The notes: generated by a model not told the origin, from the sequence alone. Positions 7,869 to 17,042 are shown, counted from the stretch's first letter. The stretch is 64,000 nt of DNA from Chitinophaga sp. YR573 (GCF_900110995.1 NZ_FOJF01000002.1:372001-436000); one strand, 5' to 3'. Translations and numbers: made by a program.

Positions 7869-7892
7869 TTACGTCATATGTATTTGACGTAA
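7869..7892. promoter_or_regulatory. Operator palindrome TTACGTCA-N8-TGACGTAA
   Basis: Perfect 8-bp arms TTACGTCA (7869-7876) and TGACGTAA (7885-7892) are separated by 8 bp and centred 44 bp upstream of the XRE regulator start. It precedes a possible TAGTTTTG -7 box at 7914-7921 for the divergent protease gene. It is probably bound by the membrane-anchored XRE protein. Confidence 0.7.
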
Positions 7893-7930
7893 ATGAATGT
7901 CTTTCTAAGATAATAGTTTTGTCTGAACCA

Positions 7931-8782
7931 ATGAAACTTAATATGGTAAAACTGTTAGCTAACTATCCAAAGGTTAAAGTACTGTTTCGTATAATCCTTT
8001 TCTGGATCGTTTTTGTAGGATTATTTATAACTGTTTCCACTTTATATTCCTTTTTTCCTGCCCTTAATTCCCGGGCACAGGGATTGAGGAATGGCATAAC
8101 CGGCACCCTGATTGCTTTTTTTGTTACCTGGATCTTCCTGAAATTTGAAAAACGATCATTTAAGGAGTTTGGATTGTTCTGGGAACGGAATAGCTTTTTC
8201 AGATTCATTAAAGGGATCCTGTTAGGAACAGCCATTTTTGCAGTTATTTTTCTAAGCTTATTGCAATGGAGTCCTCTTCAGGTGCTGAAGAATAACAAAG
8301 GAGTTGACATATGGATGCTGGTTTCCTATTTATCTATTTACCCATTAGCTTTAATGGAAGAAATAGCATTCAGATCATATTCATTTTTAGTATTGAACAA
8401 AGTCTTCGGATTGTGGGTCTCACTGGTAATTTCCGCAGTTGCTTTTGCCTTATATCATGTAGCAGGTGGCTGGAATGTCTATACTGCATTTATGGGACCC
8501 TTTGTCTGGGCATTCGTTTTTGGATTGGCAGCAGTATGGTCTAAAGGGATCGCTGTTCCTACAGGGATACATGTTGCATTGAATTTTTCACAGGTTTTTG
8601 TAGGGATGAAGGGGAACTCGGCATCGATCTGGAAACTATCTTTTACAAAAGATGCTTCTAAAGAATTGATAGCCAGGACAGAGACTATTGGAGAGCTATT
8701 TCAATTACTTGTATTGGTAGTTGCTTTGATAGCAACCTGGTTCTTTATCCGCTGGCATCATCCTTCCTGTAATAAAGAATAA
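7931..8782 (+). CDS. CPBP family intramembrane metalloprotease
   Basis: Polytopic membrane protease of the CPBP (Abi/CAAX Rce1-type) family, 283 residues from the ATG at 7931. An earlier ATG at 7850 would place the operator palindrome inside the gene. Motif 1 is MEEIAFRS with Glu143-Glu144 and Arg148. Motif 2 is ALYHVAGG with His176. Motif 3 is TGIHVALN with His214. These are the metal-site residues of the family. About seven or eight hydrophobic segments are visible. Members cleave peptides within the membrane or act in bacteriocin self-immunity. It is divergent from a membrane-anchored XRE regulator and shares its control region, so the two may form one circuit in which the protease processes the regulator; that is inference. 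Confidence 0.85.
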   Translation: MKLNMVKLLANYPKVKVLFRIILFWIVFVGLFITVSTLYSFFPALNSRAQGLRNGITGTLIAFFVTWIFLKFEKRSFKEFGLFWERNSFFRFIKGILLGTAIFAVIFLSLLQWSPLQVLKNNKGVDIWMLVSYLSIYPLALMEEIAFRSYSFLVLNKVFGLWVSLVISAVAFALYHVAGGWNVYTAFMGPFVWAFVFGLAAVWSKGIAVPTGIHVALNFSQVFVGMKGNSASIWKLSFTKDASKELIARTETIGELFQLLVLVVALIATWFFIRWHHPSCNKE

Positions 8783-9236
8783 TTATGGTTAAACTCATTA
8801 AGATCACAAACCCAAGCCGGCCCAGTAGTTCTGCTCTTACTTCGTAATCTTTTTCAATTACTACTTTATACCATCATGACCTGTAGGAATTTATCCGGCA
8901 GTCGCTGGCCGGCAGGTACCGGTGGCAAGTTTCTCGCGCTATATTGGTTGTACCCCAGGTAAGGTGGTAAAGGCCTGATCTTCAACTATTATTTATGGGT
9001 TCCTGATAGAATGCAACAAACTCGAAAGCATTTGAAACATGCGCGAAAGTGTTTTCCAGGTAGGCTATGTTTATTTGTGAAGCATTTCACCGGCATTAGA
9101 ACCTGTGGTGCGATCAAATCAATTGCCCCCCATTCGGGATGTAATTGATGATCAGTCCCGGCTTTGATAACAATGTCGCTTACCAACGGCCGGCGGCAGC
9201 AAAGGTTTTATATTTCTATAAGCCAATAAATTAAAA
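8783..9236. other. 454-bp gene-free stretch
   Basis: No convincing gene is present. Composition shifts here from the AT-rich left side to the more GC-rich region on the right. Short open stretches on both strands (for example about 35 codons on the minus strand around 8860-8965, and 8989-9186 on the minus strand) are not recognisable as protein families. They could be decayed remnants at a junction. The promoter of the next lipoprotein gene presumably lies near its end. Confidence 0.4.
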
Positions 9237-9722
9237 ATGAAAAAACAACACATTATCACATTGATACTAAGCTGCGTAATATTTGCCGGATGCAACTATA
9301 GTAAAGGCGTCAATAAAGACTTCCGCACCGGCTTATTTTACAGCTACAATGGTTTTCGCGTGCGGGATGTTTTATTAATTGACCCGGATAACAAACGAAT
9401 GACCGATAATAAAGTACAATTGAATAGCCAGATAGCTATAGTAGCGCTTGACATAAGCAATTATGGGCTTAAAGATGGCAAGGTCTTCCCGGGGATGATG
9501 CTTTTGGTTACTGATAAAAAGGGTACACCGGTGCTTAACGCCGCCGACCTGTTTGATGGCGACCTTGGCCATCTGCCGGCTGATGCCAGCGAACTGCGCG
9601 GAGATATCACCATTGCACAACCAATGGTAGCCGGGGAAACCTACCACGTCAAAGTACGCATTTGGGACAAGGTTAAAACCGATAATGAGCTGACTGCCGA
9701 AGCTGACCTTGTTGTACAATAA
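9237..9722 (+). CDS. Lipoprotein of unknown function
   Basis: 161-residue secreted lipoprotein with a Lys-rich start, hydrophobic core and lipobox FAGC (Cys19). The mature part is rich in beta-strand-like segments and reads as a single immunoglobulin-like or beta-sandwich domain (for example VRDVLLIDPDNKR, IAIVALDISNYG, TYHVKVRIWDKV). I do not recognise a named family. It is 98 bp upstream of a polytopic membrane protein and then a hybrid sensor kinase, all on the same strand, so it may be a periplasmic or outer-membrane-facing ligand-sensing partner of that system. Confidence 0.75.
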   Translation: MKKQHIITLILSCVIFAGCNYSKGVNKDFRTGLFYSYNGFRVRDVLLIDPDNKRMTDNKVQLNSQIAIVALDISNYGLKDGKVFPGMMLLVTDKKGTPVLNAADLFDGDLGHLPADASELRGDITIAQPMVAGETYHVKVRIWDKVKTDNELTAEADLVVQ

Positions 9723-9820
9723 GTTGTTATCGACAAAAAGAAAAACCTGGCCAATAAAAATAACAGGTGGCATAGCAATTCTATAACCAAAACCGATAAA
9801 CGAAACACATTAAACTAATT

Positions 9821-10690
9821 ATGAGCAAAGAAAAACTGCAGCAGTCGATCAGAATCGATGCTAACAAACATACTGGCCTAAGCGGTACACAGAAGATCTG
9901 CCTGTTTTATTTGAGGTCAGTGCCTTTCCTGGTCGCACTGCTGGGTTTCGGTGTTGGTCATGTGAATTGCTGGTGGTATCTGCCTGCCTGGTTAATCAAT
10001 ACTATGATGATGCTTGCCGCCATACGAAGTTTTCTGAAACGTCTGTCATCCCACAATCTGATGTTTACTTTTGCGGCTCTGTTACTCATTGCCCCCTGGG
10101 TTATTTTTCCCATTTTTGGCGGAATGGGTCGGCCGCCGCAGACCGTCCAGGGTTGGCTCAGCCTTGTCGGGGAACAGCATTCCCGGTACAACCTGCTAAT
10201 ATTAGGTGGAGTACTGGCATACCTCGGCACGGCGCTACTTTACAAATGGTTAACTGATGTAGGTAAATTGTTTGCGTCATTAGGCCTGGGGCTGATGACA
10301 TTGGCCATACCACTTTTTATAATAAACATGGCCTATTGGGGGAGTTTTCTTTCCGAAGCGTTCCGGAATTTTAAAACAGCGTACCGCCCCGACTGGTACC
10401 TTGCGTTTCAGGAACTGTTCCTGCTAATCGACACAGTTCAGGTTTCGATGATTTATCTGGCCGCTGCAATGTTTGCTCTCGCACTGGGAAAGGCCGGCTA
10501 TTTTAGGGTTCCAGCTGTACGGACCTATGTCACTGTGAGCCTGTGTGCAGCCCTTATTAATTTGATTCCCCCAGCCACTCCAGCACCTTTTTCTACCATT
10601 AGTTACCTGGTGGCAGTGCCGGCTTTTCCATTTATCATGTTTTACCTTATGGGTGTCAATCTGCTGCGAGTTGTTTCAGCGCATCCGTGA
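9821..10690 (+). CDS. Polytopic membrane protein, unknown
   Basis: 289-residue integral membrane protein with about seven hydrophobic segments (the first near residues 31-50, the last near 260-285) and a short cytoplasmic N-terminal tail. No catalytic motif or named family was recognised. It starts 98 bp after a lipoprotein gene and ends 43 bp before a hybrid sensor/AraC gene, so the three are probably one transcript. The number of segments resembles the 7TM module of the adjacent sensor, but I see no sequence likeness. A transport or sensing role would be inference. Confidence 0.7.
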   Translation: MSKEKLQQSIRIDANKHTGLSGTQKICLFYLRSVPFLVALLGFGVGHVNCWWYLPAWLINTMMMLAAIRSFLKRLSSHNLMFTFAALLLIAPWVIFPIFGGMGRPPQTVQGWLSLVGEQHSRYNLLILGGVLAYLGTALLYKWLTDVGKLFASLGLGLMTLAIPLFIINMAYWGSFLSEAFRNFKTAYRPDWYLAFQELFLLIDTVQVSMIYLAAAMFALALGKAGYFRVPAVRTYVTVSLCAALINLIPPATPAPFSTISYLVAVPAFPFIMFYLMGVNLLRVVSAHP

Positions 10691-10733
10691 ACCGGTTGTT
10701 TACTTGTTGCTTCAAAAAACTTAAATTTAAGTT

Positions 10734-13652
10734 ATGCCCCGTCTGTGGTTTCCTATAACATTAGCCTTCCTGCGCTTTCTCTGTGTAGGTCACCTGTCCG
10801 TTATGGCAGCTGTTCCGGTATTGAGGACAGACAGTTTAAAAGTTTATGAAAAAGGTTTTGCGTTGCATAGTATGCCCTGGCTTTTCCATATTACTGATGG
10901 CACGGATTATAGTGACCCGGCTATTACAGACAGCACCTGGACAGTGGCAACAACCGTGTTTGGCAGTACCGGGCAACCCAGCGGCTGGAACGGAGGCGGC
11001 TGGTTCAGATTATGGCTTAAGGTAGATGAACACCTGACCGGTACTATGCTGGCGCTTCGGATCGGTCAAAATGGTGCCACTGAGATCTATATAGACGGAA
11101 AGAAGATAGGAGAAACGGGTAGGATCGGCAAAACAAAAGCAGAAACCCGTTCGGAACGTGTTCCTTTCATTGTGTTTCCCTTTATAATACCAGATCAACG
11201 GCCACACCTTCTTACAATAAGGTATGTAAATAGTGAGCCGGCCTTTCCGGAGTACACCGGTTTCCAGGTATGGGCTGGTACCTATGAGCAACTGTCGACC
11301 TATGCACTTGATGGGTTAAAGACGAATACCTTTTTACTGGCCAGCATCAGCGCCCAACTGGCATTGGTACTGCTTCACCTCGCCCTTTTCGCTTTTTACC
11401 CCCGGCAGCGGCTGAACCTTTATTACAGCCTTTTTGTACTCTCGACCGCAGCGGTACTTTACATGTATTACCTTACTGTTGGTACGACAGATCCTTATAT
11501 GCAACGGATTACCGCAGATCTTTTCGAGGCAGGGATCATTGTTGCTATTTTTTTCGCAGGTATTTTTTTGTATAGTGTCAGCTATGATCGCTTGCCACGC
11601 AAGCGTGTACTGGGGGTAGCCTCATTCGGCTTGCTAACCCTGTTATATTATTTTTTGTCCAACAGTAACCCTGACGGAACAACGATCTCGCTATTGGAAA
11701 TTAGTTATTTTTTGCTCGTGATCATAGATGGAATGTATGCGCTGATAAAGGCCATACTTCGCAGAAAACCAAGAATCTGGCTGATTGGTGCAGGAATGTT
11801 CACCGTCACCATCTTCTATTTGTTAGTTGGAAGCGACATACTTGGATTGATGAAGGGAAATAACCAGCTGATCAGTGAATGGATGAGCATCGGCCTCCTT
11901 GCTATGCCGGTATCTTTTTCCATTTATCTCGCGCTTGACTTTGCAGATATTAACCGCAGTCTCACCACCAGATTGCAGGAAATAGAGCAACTGTCAGCTC
12001 TAAACCTTGCGCAGGAGATGGAAAAAAGCAGGATACTGACAGGACAAGCGGAGCGGTTGGAAGAAACGGTGGCTGAACGCACACTGGAGGTGCAAAGTCA
12101 GGCACAAAAACTGCAGGAAATGGATGTGGTGAAATCCCGGTTTATGGTTAACCTAACCCATGAATTCAGAACACCCTTATCCTTGATCATTGGGCCTGCC
12201 AGCTTACTGGCGACAAAAGCCGGGAATGCAGCAGAGCGACAGCAAGCCGAATTGATCAAACAGAATGCGAAGCAGCTTCTGCTCCTAATTAACCAGTTGC
12301 TCGACCTGAGTAAACTGGAGGAGGGTAAAATGGAAATTGTAACTGCAGATACCGATATCCTCACTACAACGTCAGCTGTATTGATGCCATTTGCCGGGGA
12401 TGCCGCCCAAAAAAAGATCACTATTGATTTCAAGTGTCCGTTCAATCGTTTACACGGCACTATTGATTCCGGAAAGCTAATTATGATTCTCCGGAATTTG
12501 CTTTCTAACGCGGTTAAATTCAGTTTGACCGGTGGAACGATACTCGTAAATATCGCTGTGGAGAAAGGGCCTGAAAGTGTTGTTTTGCTACTTAGCATCA
12601 CGGATCAGGGAATTGGTATAAACGCCACAAAGCTGCCCTACATTTTCGACCGGTTTTACCAGGTAGATTCATCGGATAAGCGTTCAAATGAAGGTAGTGG
12701 AATTGGCCTGGCCCTCACCCGTGAACTTGTCGAATTACTTGGTGGGACGATCCATATCAACAGTGCCGAACATGTAGGTACGACTGTAAAAGTGAAGCTG
12801 CCAATTGCAAATTTACAGGCGAATACTGGTGATGTACATTTCTCTTTACCGTCTAACACGGATCTTATACATGAAGATGAAAATGACAATTTTACCGATG
12901 AACGTCCTGTACTGCTTGTTATCGAAGACAATGACCAGCTCCGGGAATTCATCAGGATCACATTTGGCACACAGTTCAGGACATTGACTGCACCAAATGG
13001 GGATGAAGGGCTCAGGCTCGCCCGAAAATATATTCCCGACCTCATTATCACCGATCTGATGATGCCAGGAATGGATGGTTATGAGGTTTGTAATAAAATA
13101 AAAGAGCAGGAATTAACCAGCCACATACCGGTACTGATGCTTACCGCCAGGAGCGGGTTGGATAGCAGGACTAAAGGATGGGAAGCTGGTGCCGACGCCT
13201 ACCTGTCAAAACCTTTTGAACCAACCGAGTTACTGGCACTTGTAGAAGGGTTGATCAGGACCCGAACACAATTACAGGAACGTTACCTCCGTGAGGAAGC
13301 ATGGAAACCTGCCGCCGGGTCCTTGCCACCACAGGAAGTGCGTTTTATGGACAAAGTGCGTAATATTATTGAAGCACAGCTGGACAACGAACTGTTTGGT
13401 GTTGATATGCTCTGTGATCTGGTTGCGCTAAGCAGGGCGCAATTGCACCGTAAATTAAAAAGTGCTACCGGACACCCTCCCGGTGACCTGATTCGTATGG
13501 TGCGGTTGCAACAAGCACTGGTCTTGTTGAAAGCTGGGGACACCACAGTGGCAGAGGTCGCATATAAGGTCGGCTTTGGGACCCCGGCCAGTTTCTCAAC
13601 GAGCTTTTCCAATTATTTTGGATATGCGCCGAGTGAGGTACACAATAGATAA
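10734..13652 (+). CDS. Hybrid 7TM sensor kinase with receiver and AraC output
   Basis: 972-residue one-protein two-component system. In order: signal peptide (about 1-25); a periplasmic beta-sandwich domain (about 35-185, jelly-roll with GGGWFRLWLKVD and IYIDGKKIGE) like 7TMR-DISM extracellular domains; seven membrane segments (about 200-405); a coiled coil; HisKA with His476 in NLTHEFRTPL; an HATPase domain with NAVKF and GSGIGLAL; a receiver with Asp774 in LIITDLMMPGMDG; and a C-terminal AraC helix-turn-helix (about 865-970). It differs from classical Bacteroides HTCS proteins, which have a Reg_prop/Y_Y_Y propeller sensor. It probably senses a small extracellular ligand and activates nearby genes directly. 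The likely operon partners are the lipoprotein and polytopic protein upstream. Confidence 0.92.
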   Translation: MPRLWFPITLAFLRFLCVGHLSVMAAVPVLRTDSLKVYEKGFALHSMPWLFHITDGTDYSDPAITDSTWTVATTVFGSTGQPSGWNGGGWFRLWLKVDEHLTGTMLALRIGQNGATEIYIDGKKIGETGRIGKTKAETRSERVPFIVFPFIIPDQRPHLLTIRYVNSEPAFPEYTGFQVWAGTYEQLSTYALDGLKTNTFLLASISAQLALVLLHLALFAFYPRQRLNLYYSLFVLSTAAVLYMYYLTVGTTDPYMQRITADLFEAGIIVAIFFAGIFLYSVSYDRLPRKRVLGVASFGLLTLLYYFLSNSNPDGTTISLLEISYFLLVIIDGMYALIKAILRRKPRIWLIGAGMFTVTIFYLLVGSDILGLMKGNNQLISEWMSIGLLAMPVSFSIYLALDFADINRSLTTRLQEIEQLSALNLAQEMEKSRILTGQAERLEETVAERTLEVQSQAQKLQEMDVVKSRFMVNLTHEFRTPLSLIIGPASLLATKAGNAAERQQAELIKQNAKQLLLLINQLLDLSKLEEGKMEIVTADTDILTTTSAVLMPFAGDAAQKKITIDFKCPFNRLHGTIDSGKLIMILRNLLSNAVKFSLTGGTILVNIAVEKGPESVVLLLSITDQGIGINATKLPYIFDRFYQVDSSDKRSNEGSGIGLALTRELVELLGGTIHINSAEHVGTTVKVKLPIANLQANTGDVHFSLPSNTDLIHEDENDNFTDERPVLLVIEDNDQLREFIRITFGTQFRTLTAPNGDEGLRLARKYIPDLIITDLMMPGMDGYEVCNKIKEQELTSHIPVLMLTARSGLDSRTKGWEAGADAYLSKPFEPTELLALVEGLIRTRTQLQERYLREEAWKPAAGSLPPQEVRFMDKVRNIIEAQLDNELFGVDMLCDLVALSRAQLHRKLKSATGHPPGDLIRMVRLQQALVLLKAGDTTVAEVAYKVGFGTPASFSTSFSNYFGYAPSEVHNR

Positions 13653-13681
13653 AGGAGGCAATAGACAGGCACCCACAGGTA

Positions 13682-13738
13682 TTCAAAAATGTTTCTGATT
13701 AAAAAAGTTTTTCCTATTCTTTGGCGACCATATATAGC
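13682..13738 (-). pseudogene. 57-bp fossil of an archaeal-type ATPase gene
   Basis: Read on the minus strand, this stretch encodes AIYGRQRIGKTFLIRNIFE, a near copy of the Walker A region of the intact ATPase at 5629-7068 (AIYGRRRIGKTFLIRNFFE). A stop codon directly precedes it, and the similarity ends abruptly on both sides. It is therefore a remnant of a second DUF234-type ATPase gene, left between the sensor gene and the FAD oxidase gene. Confidence 0.75.
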
Positions 13739-13888
13739 CTAAGGGATCAGCAATATCCATAGATAGTAAGGAATGTTCTTGCAAAGATTATTTCCATCGC
13801 AGATCCAGGCCATACTTAACCGATATGGAAGGAAAGGTGTATTTGTTATCAGTAAATCAATTCCTCAGGAAAGTACTTGTCTCTGCTG

Positions 13889-15367
13889 TTACCCAGCCAG
13901 CTGTATAGACAACGCATGATAAAATATATTCAGCGGGTCCCATTTGGTTTTCACGTTCTGCAACCGTGGATAATTCTCTTTATAATAAAGTGTATGCCAT
14001 GGAACGCCTGATTGATTCCATTCGGGGTCGGCGAGATCTGTATCCGGATGATTGATCATGCTACCATCAGTCTGTTCATTAGGTACAGGTACACCGCCAG
14101 AACCGGGAAAGAGGGCCTTATAAAAATTACGAACCCAGTCCAGACTAGCTGCCGCACCTTCCGGATCTACCCAGCCGGTATTGCAGGCAACATCCATAAT
14201 GCAATCCCGTTGTGCTGATGCGGTGGCATCCGGCGGTACGGTATTTACTTTACCACCGTAGGTTGCCATACCTAATAGGCCTCCTATTTTTACATCCGCG
14301 GTGAGATATTTATAGGCGGTCGCAATCTGGCTGTCGGTGAAGGGTTGCCGGAAGAAAGCATCCTTCACTTTTGCCTGTACATTATCGAAACCCGGTTGAA
14401 ATAATTCGGGAAAGGGATTGAGTGCAAAGCGCAGCCATGAGCTTTCCTCGATCTGTTGTATATAGGGTAAGCCAATAGGCCCCGCAATAGCGGCCAGATG
14501 TTCATCTATAAGCTGGACGCCCCCTGTAGAAAGCCCTTTTATTTCCAGTTTGCCCAGGTTACGGTGATTCAAAAAAAGTATGCTGAACAATTGTGTGTAA
14601 GGAGAGTCGGGACGACTGTTCTGCAGGCTCCATGCTCCGAAATTTCGCACAAGATGGGAAAACGATGTCTCATCAAAGAGCTTCCAGTCCCATGCCACCC
14701 GGAAGGTGGTAATGGATGCTGGTGCTTTTGGCAGCGCTGAATAAGGATCAGATCCGTTGGAATCCGGAGACCGCAGCCAGTAACGGGTTACAATGCCAAA
14801 GTTCCCACCGCCACCGCCGGTATGCGCCCACCAGAGCTCACGGTTAGGATCAGTTGTTTCCCGCGTAGCGATAACACTATAGGCCTTACCGGTTGCATCG
14901 ACAGTCACCAGTTCTATTCCATACAGGTAGTCTGCCGCCAATCCATATTCCCGGCAAAGAAAACCGAAGGCACCACCCAGTACATGTCCGCCCATACCTA
15001 TGCCGGGGTGTTCACCCGCAGGAAGAACCACTCCCCAACCCAGGAACAGTCTGCGATACATCTCACCTACCGTAGCACCGCCCTCCACTGCAAAGGCCGC
15101 CTGTTCAGCGTCATAATGGATGTCGGTCATAAGAGAGATATCGATAAGCACCTGCACCGCAGGGTCTGACACGAATCCCTCCAGACAATGCCCACCACTG
15201 CGTACCACTGGTCGCCGTTTACTGTTCACAGCCTCCTGTACGGCCTCTACTACCTCTTTTGTAGACGTTGGAAGACGTATATACTCAGGCTTTCCTGTAA
15301 AGCGTTTGTTGAACCTTTTTTCTGCAAGATCGGAATAGCGAATGTCATCGGGGGTAATCTTTTCCAT
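13889..15367 (-). CDS. FAD-linked oxidase, BBE-like (VAO/PCMH family)
   Basis: 492-residue flavoprotein oxidase. The FAD-binding PCMH domain is visible as RSGGHCLEG with His60, the usual site of 8-alpha-histidyl FAD attachment. It is followed by GGATVGEMY and GIGMGGHVLGGAFGF; the BBE-like C-terminal motif ends with WDPLNIFYHALSI. The second flavin-linking Cys of bicovalent members such as glucooligosaccharide oxidase (60 residues after the His) is His120 here (PAGEHPGIG), so only one covalent bond is expected. No signal peptide is seen. Substrates of the family are sugars, alkaloids and polyketide-like alcohols; the substrate here is unknown. It is monocistronic, convergent with the sensor gene. 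Confidence 0.85.
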   Translation of the reverse strand: MEKITPDDIRYSDLAEKRFNKRFTGKPEYIRLPTSTKEVVEAVQEAVNSKRRPVVRSGGHCLEGFVSDPAVQVLIDISLMTDIHYDAEQAAFAVEGGATVGEMYRRLFLGWGVVLPAGEHPGIGMGGHVLGGAFGFLCREYGLAADYLYGIELVTVDATGKAYSVIATRETTDPNRELWWAHTGGGGGNFGIVTRYWLRSPDSNGSDPYSALPKAPASITTFRVAWDWKLFDETSFSHLVRNFGAWSLQNSRPDSPYTQLFSILFLNHRNLGKLEIKGLSTGGVQLIDEHLAAIAGPIGLPYIQQIEESSWLRFALNPFPELFQPGFDNVQAKVKDAFFRQPFTDSQIATAYKYLTADVKIGGLLGMATYGGKVNTVPPDATASAQRDCIMDVACNTGWVDPEGAAASLDWVRNFYKALFPGSGGVPVPNEQTDGSMINHPDTDLADPEWNQSGVPWHTLYYKENYPRLQNVKTKWDPLNIFYHALSIQLAG

Positions 15368-15431
15368 GTACTAAATTTAAAGAAAAAATGTTTCCTAAGT
15401 TTCTTGAAGGATAAGGATATACGATTGCAAT

Positions 15432-15454
15432 AAACGGGAATAGTTCCCATTTTA
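15432..15454 (-). terminator. Probable terminator of the amino-sugar operon
   Basis: GGGAA (15436-15440) pairs with TTCCC (15444-15448), flanked by TAAAC on one side and ATTTTA on the other. It lies between the GH20 gene end and the FAD oxidase start. The stem is short, so this is a modest call. Confidence 0.4.
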
Positions 15455-15503
15455 AATTAGATTTCAATGCCTGATGGTCGCCATTTTCAGGTAAAAAAGG
15501 AAT

Positions 15504-17033
15504 TCATTTCTTGTGAATGAGCCGCTCATATAGCTGATGAGTTCTGTAACATCTGATCGTGTTTTCCTCCTCTATTTCCGATGGATAAAGTACAGCTCCA
15601 TTCAGTCGTTCAAAAGTCTTGTTTAGCGCAGGTTCCGTAGCCATCAGCGCCTTCAGTTGGGCAGCATATGCAGTGGTGGCTGTTCCTGCATTGAGTGCTG
15701 CTTCAATATTGATATAACGGAGATAATATACCCGGATATCGGCCATAAGGCGGTAGTGCTCAAATTCCTCCACATGCCTGGTGGGCTTCAATGCATGAAG
15801 GATACCGGCGCTCTGTCGTGCGCTATCCAGCAATTGCTGTACCGTCATGGGCATGGGCGACAATACCTTGCCATTCGTCACAGCGTAGCTGGCCTTGTAC
15901 AAGGCTTCATATAGTTGCACCGCTGCCTGTTTGTTGAGCCCATACTGTTCGTGGCAGTAGTGGGTAAAGAAGTCGTCGATGTTAAGCGCCTCTTGTTGCT
16001 TTGTAGCCTGCAAATATGCATTTATCAGCAGGTTAAAACCGCTTAACGGGTACACATGACGTACAGCATATAGGTCTTTCAGTTCGCCGTTGGCATCGAA
16101 CCGGGCATCGTATTCACCGGAGGTAGACCAGGAAGTCATAATGATGCCCTGATAGCCCAATTGACGACAGGAAGGGATAAAGGTGCTGATATTATTGAAA
16201 TGGTGTTGCCACCGGGTCAGGCAATAGTTGTCAGGCTCGCTGCGCAGGGCAGGAGCGCCCCAAACCTCGTAGCCGCTTTTTAGGAGAGCGGTATGGTCGC
16301 CAAAATGATCCAGTGGCCAGCCATAGTTCCAGTCTATCAGTACAGTTTGTTTGGGCAATTGCTGCAGGTATTGCGGGTATTTCAACGCAATGTCCGCCCA
16401 GAGTACAGGGCGCTTGCCCAGGCTTACTACGATATCGCAGAGCATTTTCACATGGTCGAAGTAAAGTTTGGATACCCCCATGGAATCAGCGCGTTGCCGG
16501 CACAAAGCGCAATGACCCAGCAGGTGTGTTTCATCACAGCCGATGTGGATAAAGGGAGATGCATGCGTGGCAGCAAGGTCTTTGAACAATTTGGTGAACA
16601 ATGCCCTGTTCAGTTCCACCTGACTGGGACACACCTGCGACAAGTCCCTGGGATCTTCCCGTAACGCAGCATATTGATAATTGCGCAGGATGTATTCTAC
16701 ATGGCCAAAGCTTTGTTGCAGCGGGATCACGTCCACATGCAGGCTTTTGCAATATGCAATGAAACCTGCGATTTCCGCTCGCGTATAGGCGTAACGATTA
16801 GGAATGACCGGCGCTTCCAGGAAAGGATAACTCCCTTCCCATTCCATCAGCAAAGTATTGATGCCATTGTCACTGAGTTGCTTTACCAGTGCCTTGAGTG
16901 CGGGCATCTTCATTACCTGTATACGGAGGTCGATGTGAAAACCCCGGACAGCAAAGTTGGTCTGCCCGTTTGAGTAAGTCGCAGAGGAAAAAATGAAGAG
17001 GAGAATTGCAAACAGTCGCAGGCATAATTTCAT
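15504..17033 (-). CDS. GH20 family beta-N-acetylhexosaminidase-like protein
   Basis: 509-residue secreted hydrolase with a signal peptide (about 1-24). The TIM-barrel starts at RGFHIDLR (about 30-37), and the GH20 catalytic Asp-Glu pair is Asp167-Glu168 in HIGCDETHLLG. It lacks the separate GH20b N-terminal domain and looks most like the hexosaminidase D-type branch. It would release N-acetylhexosamine from chitin- or glycan-derived oligosaccharides in the periplasm. It is the last gene of an operon with nagB (9-bp gap), nagA and a sugar transporter, which supports the assignment. Confidence 0.85.
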   Translation of the reverse strand: MKLCLRLFAILLFIFSSATYSNGQTNFAVRGFHIDLRIQVMKMPALKALVKQLSDNGINTLLMEWEGSYPFLEAPVIPNRYAYTRAEIAGFIAYCKSLHVDVIPLQQSFGHVEYILRNYQYAALREDPRDLSQVCPSQVELNRALFTKLFKDLAATHASPFIHIGCDETHLLGHCALCRQRADSMGVSKLYFDHVKMLCDIVVSLGKRPVLWADIALKYPQYLQQLPKQTVLIDWNYGWPLDHFGDHTALLKSGYEVWGAPALRSEPDNYCLTRWQHHFNNISTFIPSCRQLGYQGIIMTSWSTSGEYDARFDANGELKDLYAVRHVYPLSGFNLLINAYLQATKQQEALNIDDFFTHYCHEQYGLNKQAAVQLYEALYKASYAVTNGKVLSPMPMTVQQLLDSARQSAGILHALKPTRHVEEFEHYRLMADIRVYYLRYINIEAALNAGTATTAYAAQLKALMATEPALNKTFERLNGAVLYPSEIEEENTIRCYRTHQLYERLIHKK

Positions 17034-17042
17034 GTGTCGTGT

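Noticed and set aside
7850..7930. N-terminal extension of the CPBP protease from the ATG at 7850
   Set aside because: It would place the perfect operator palindrome inside the coding region and adds 27 residues unlike the family; the ATG at 7931 gives a normal start.
8989..9186. 65-codon frame on the minus strand
   Set aside because: No recognisable domain, no ribosome binding site and unusual composition; more likely chance or decayed sequence.
12098..13051. Long minus-strand open frames within the hybrid sensor gene (12098-12601 and 12656-13051)
   Set aside because: They lie opposite well-conserved HisKA, HATPase and receiver domains and encode Ser-rich, low-quality products typical of antisense frames.
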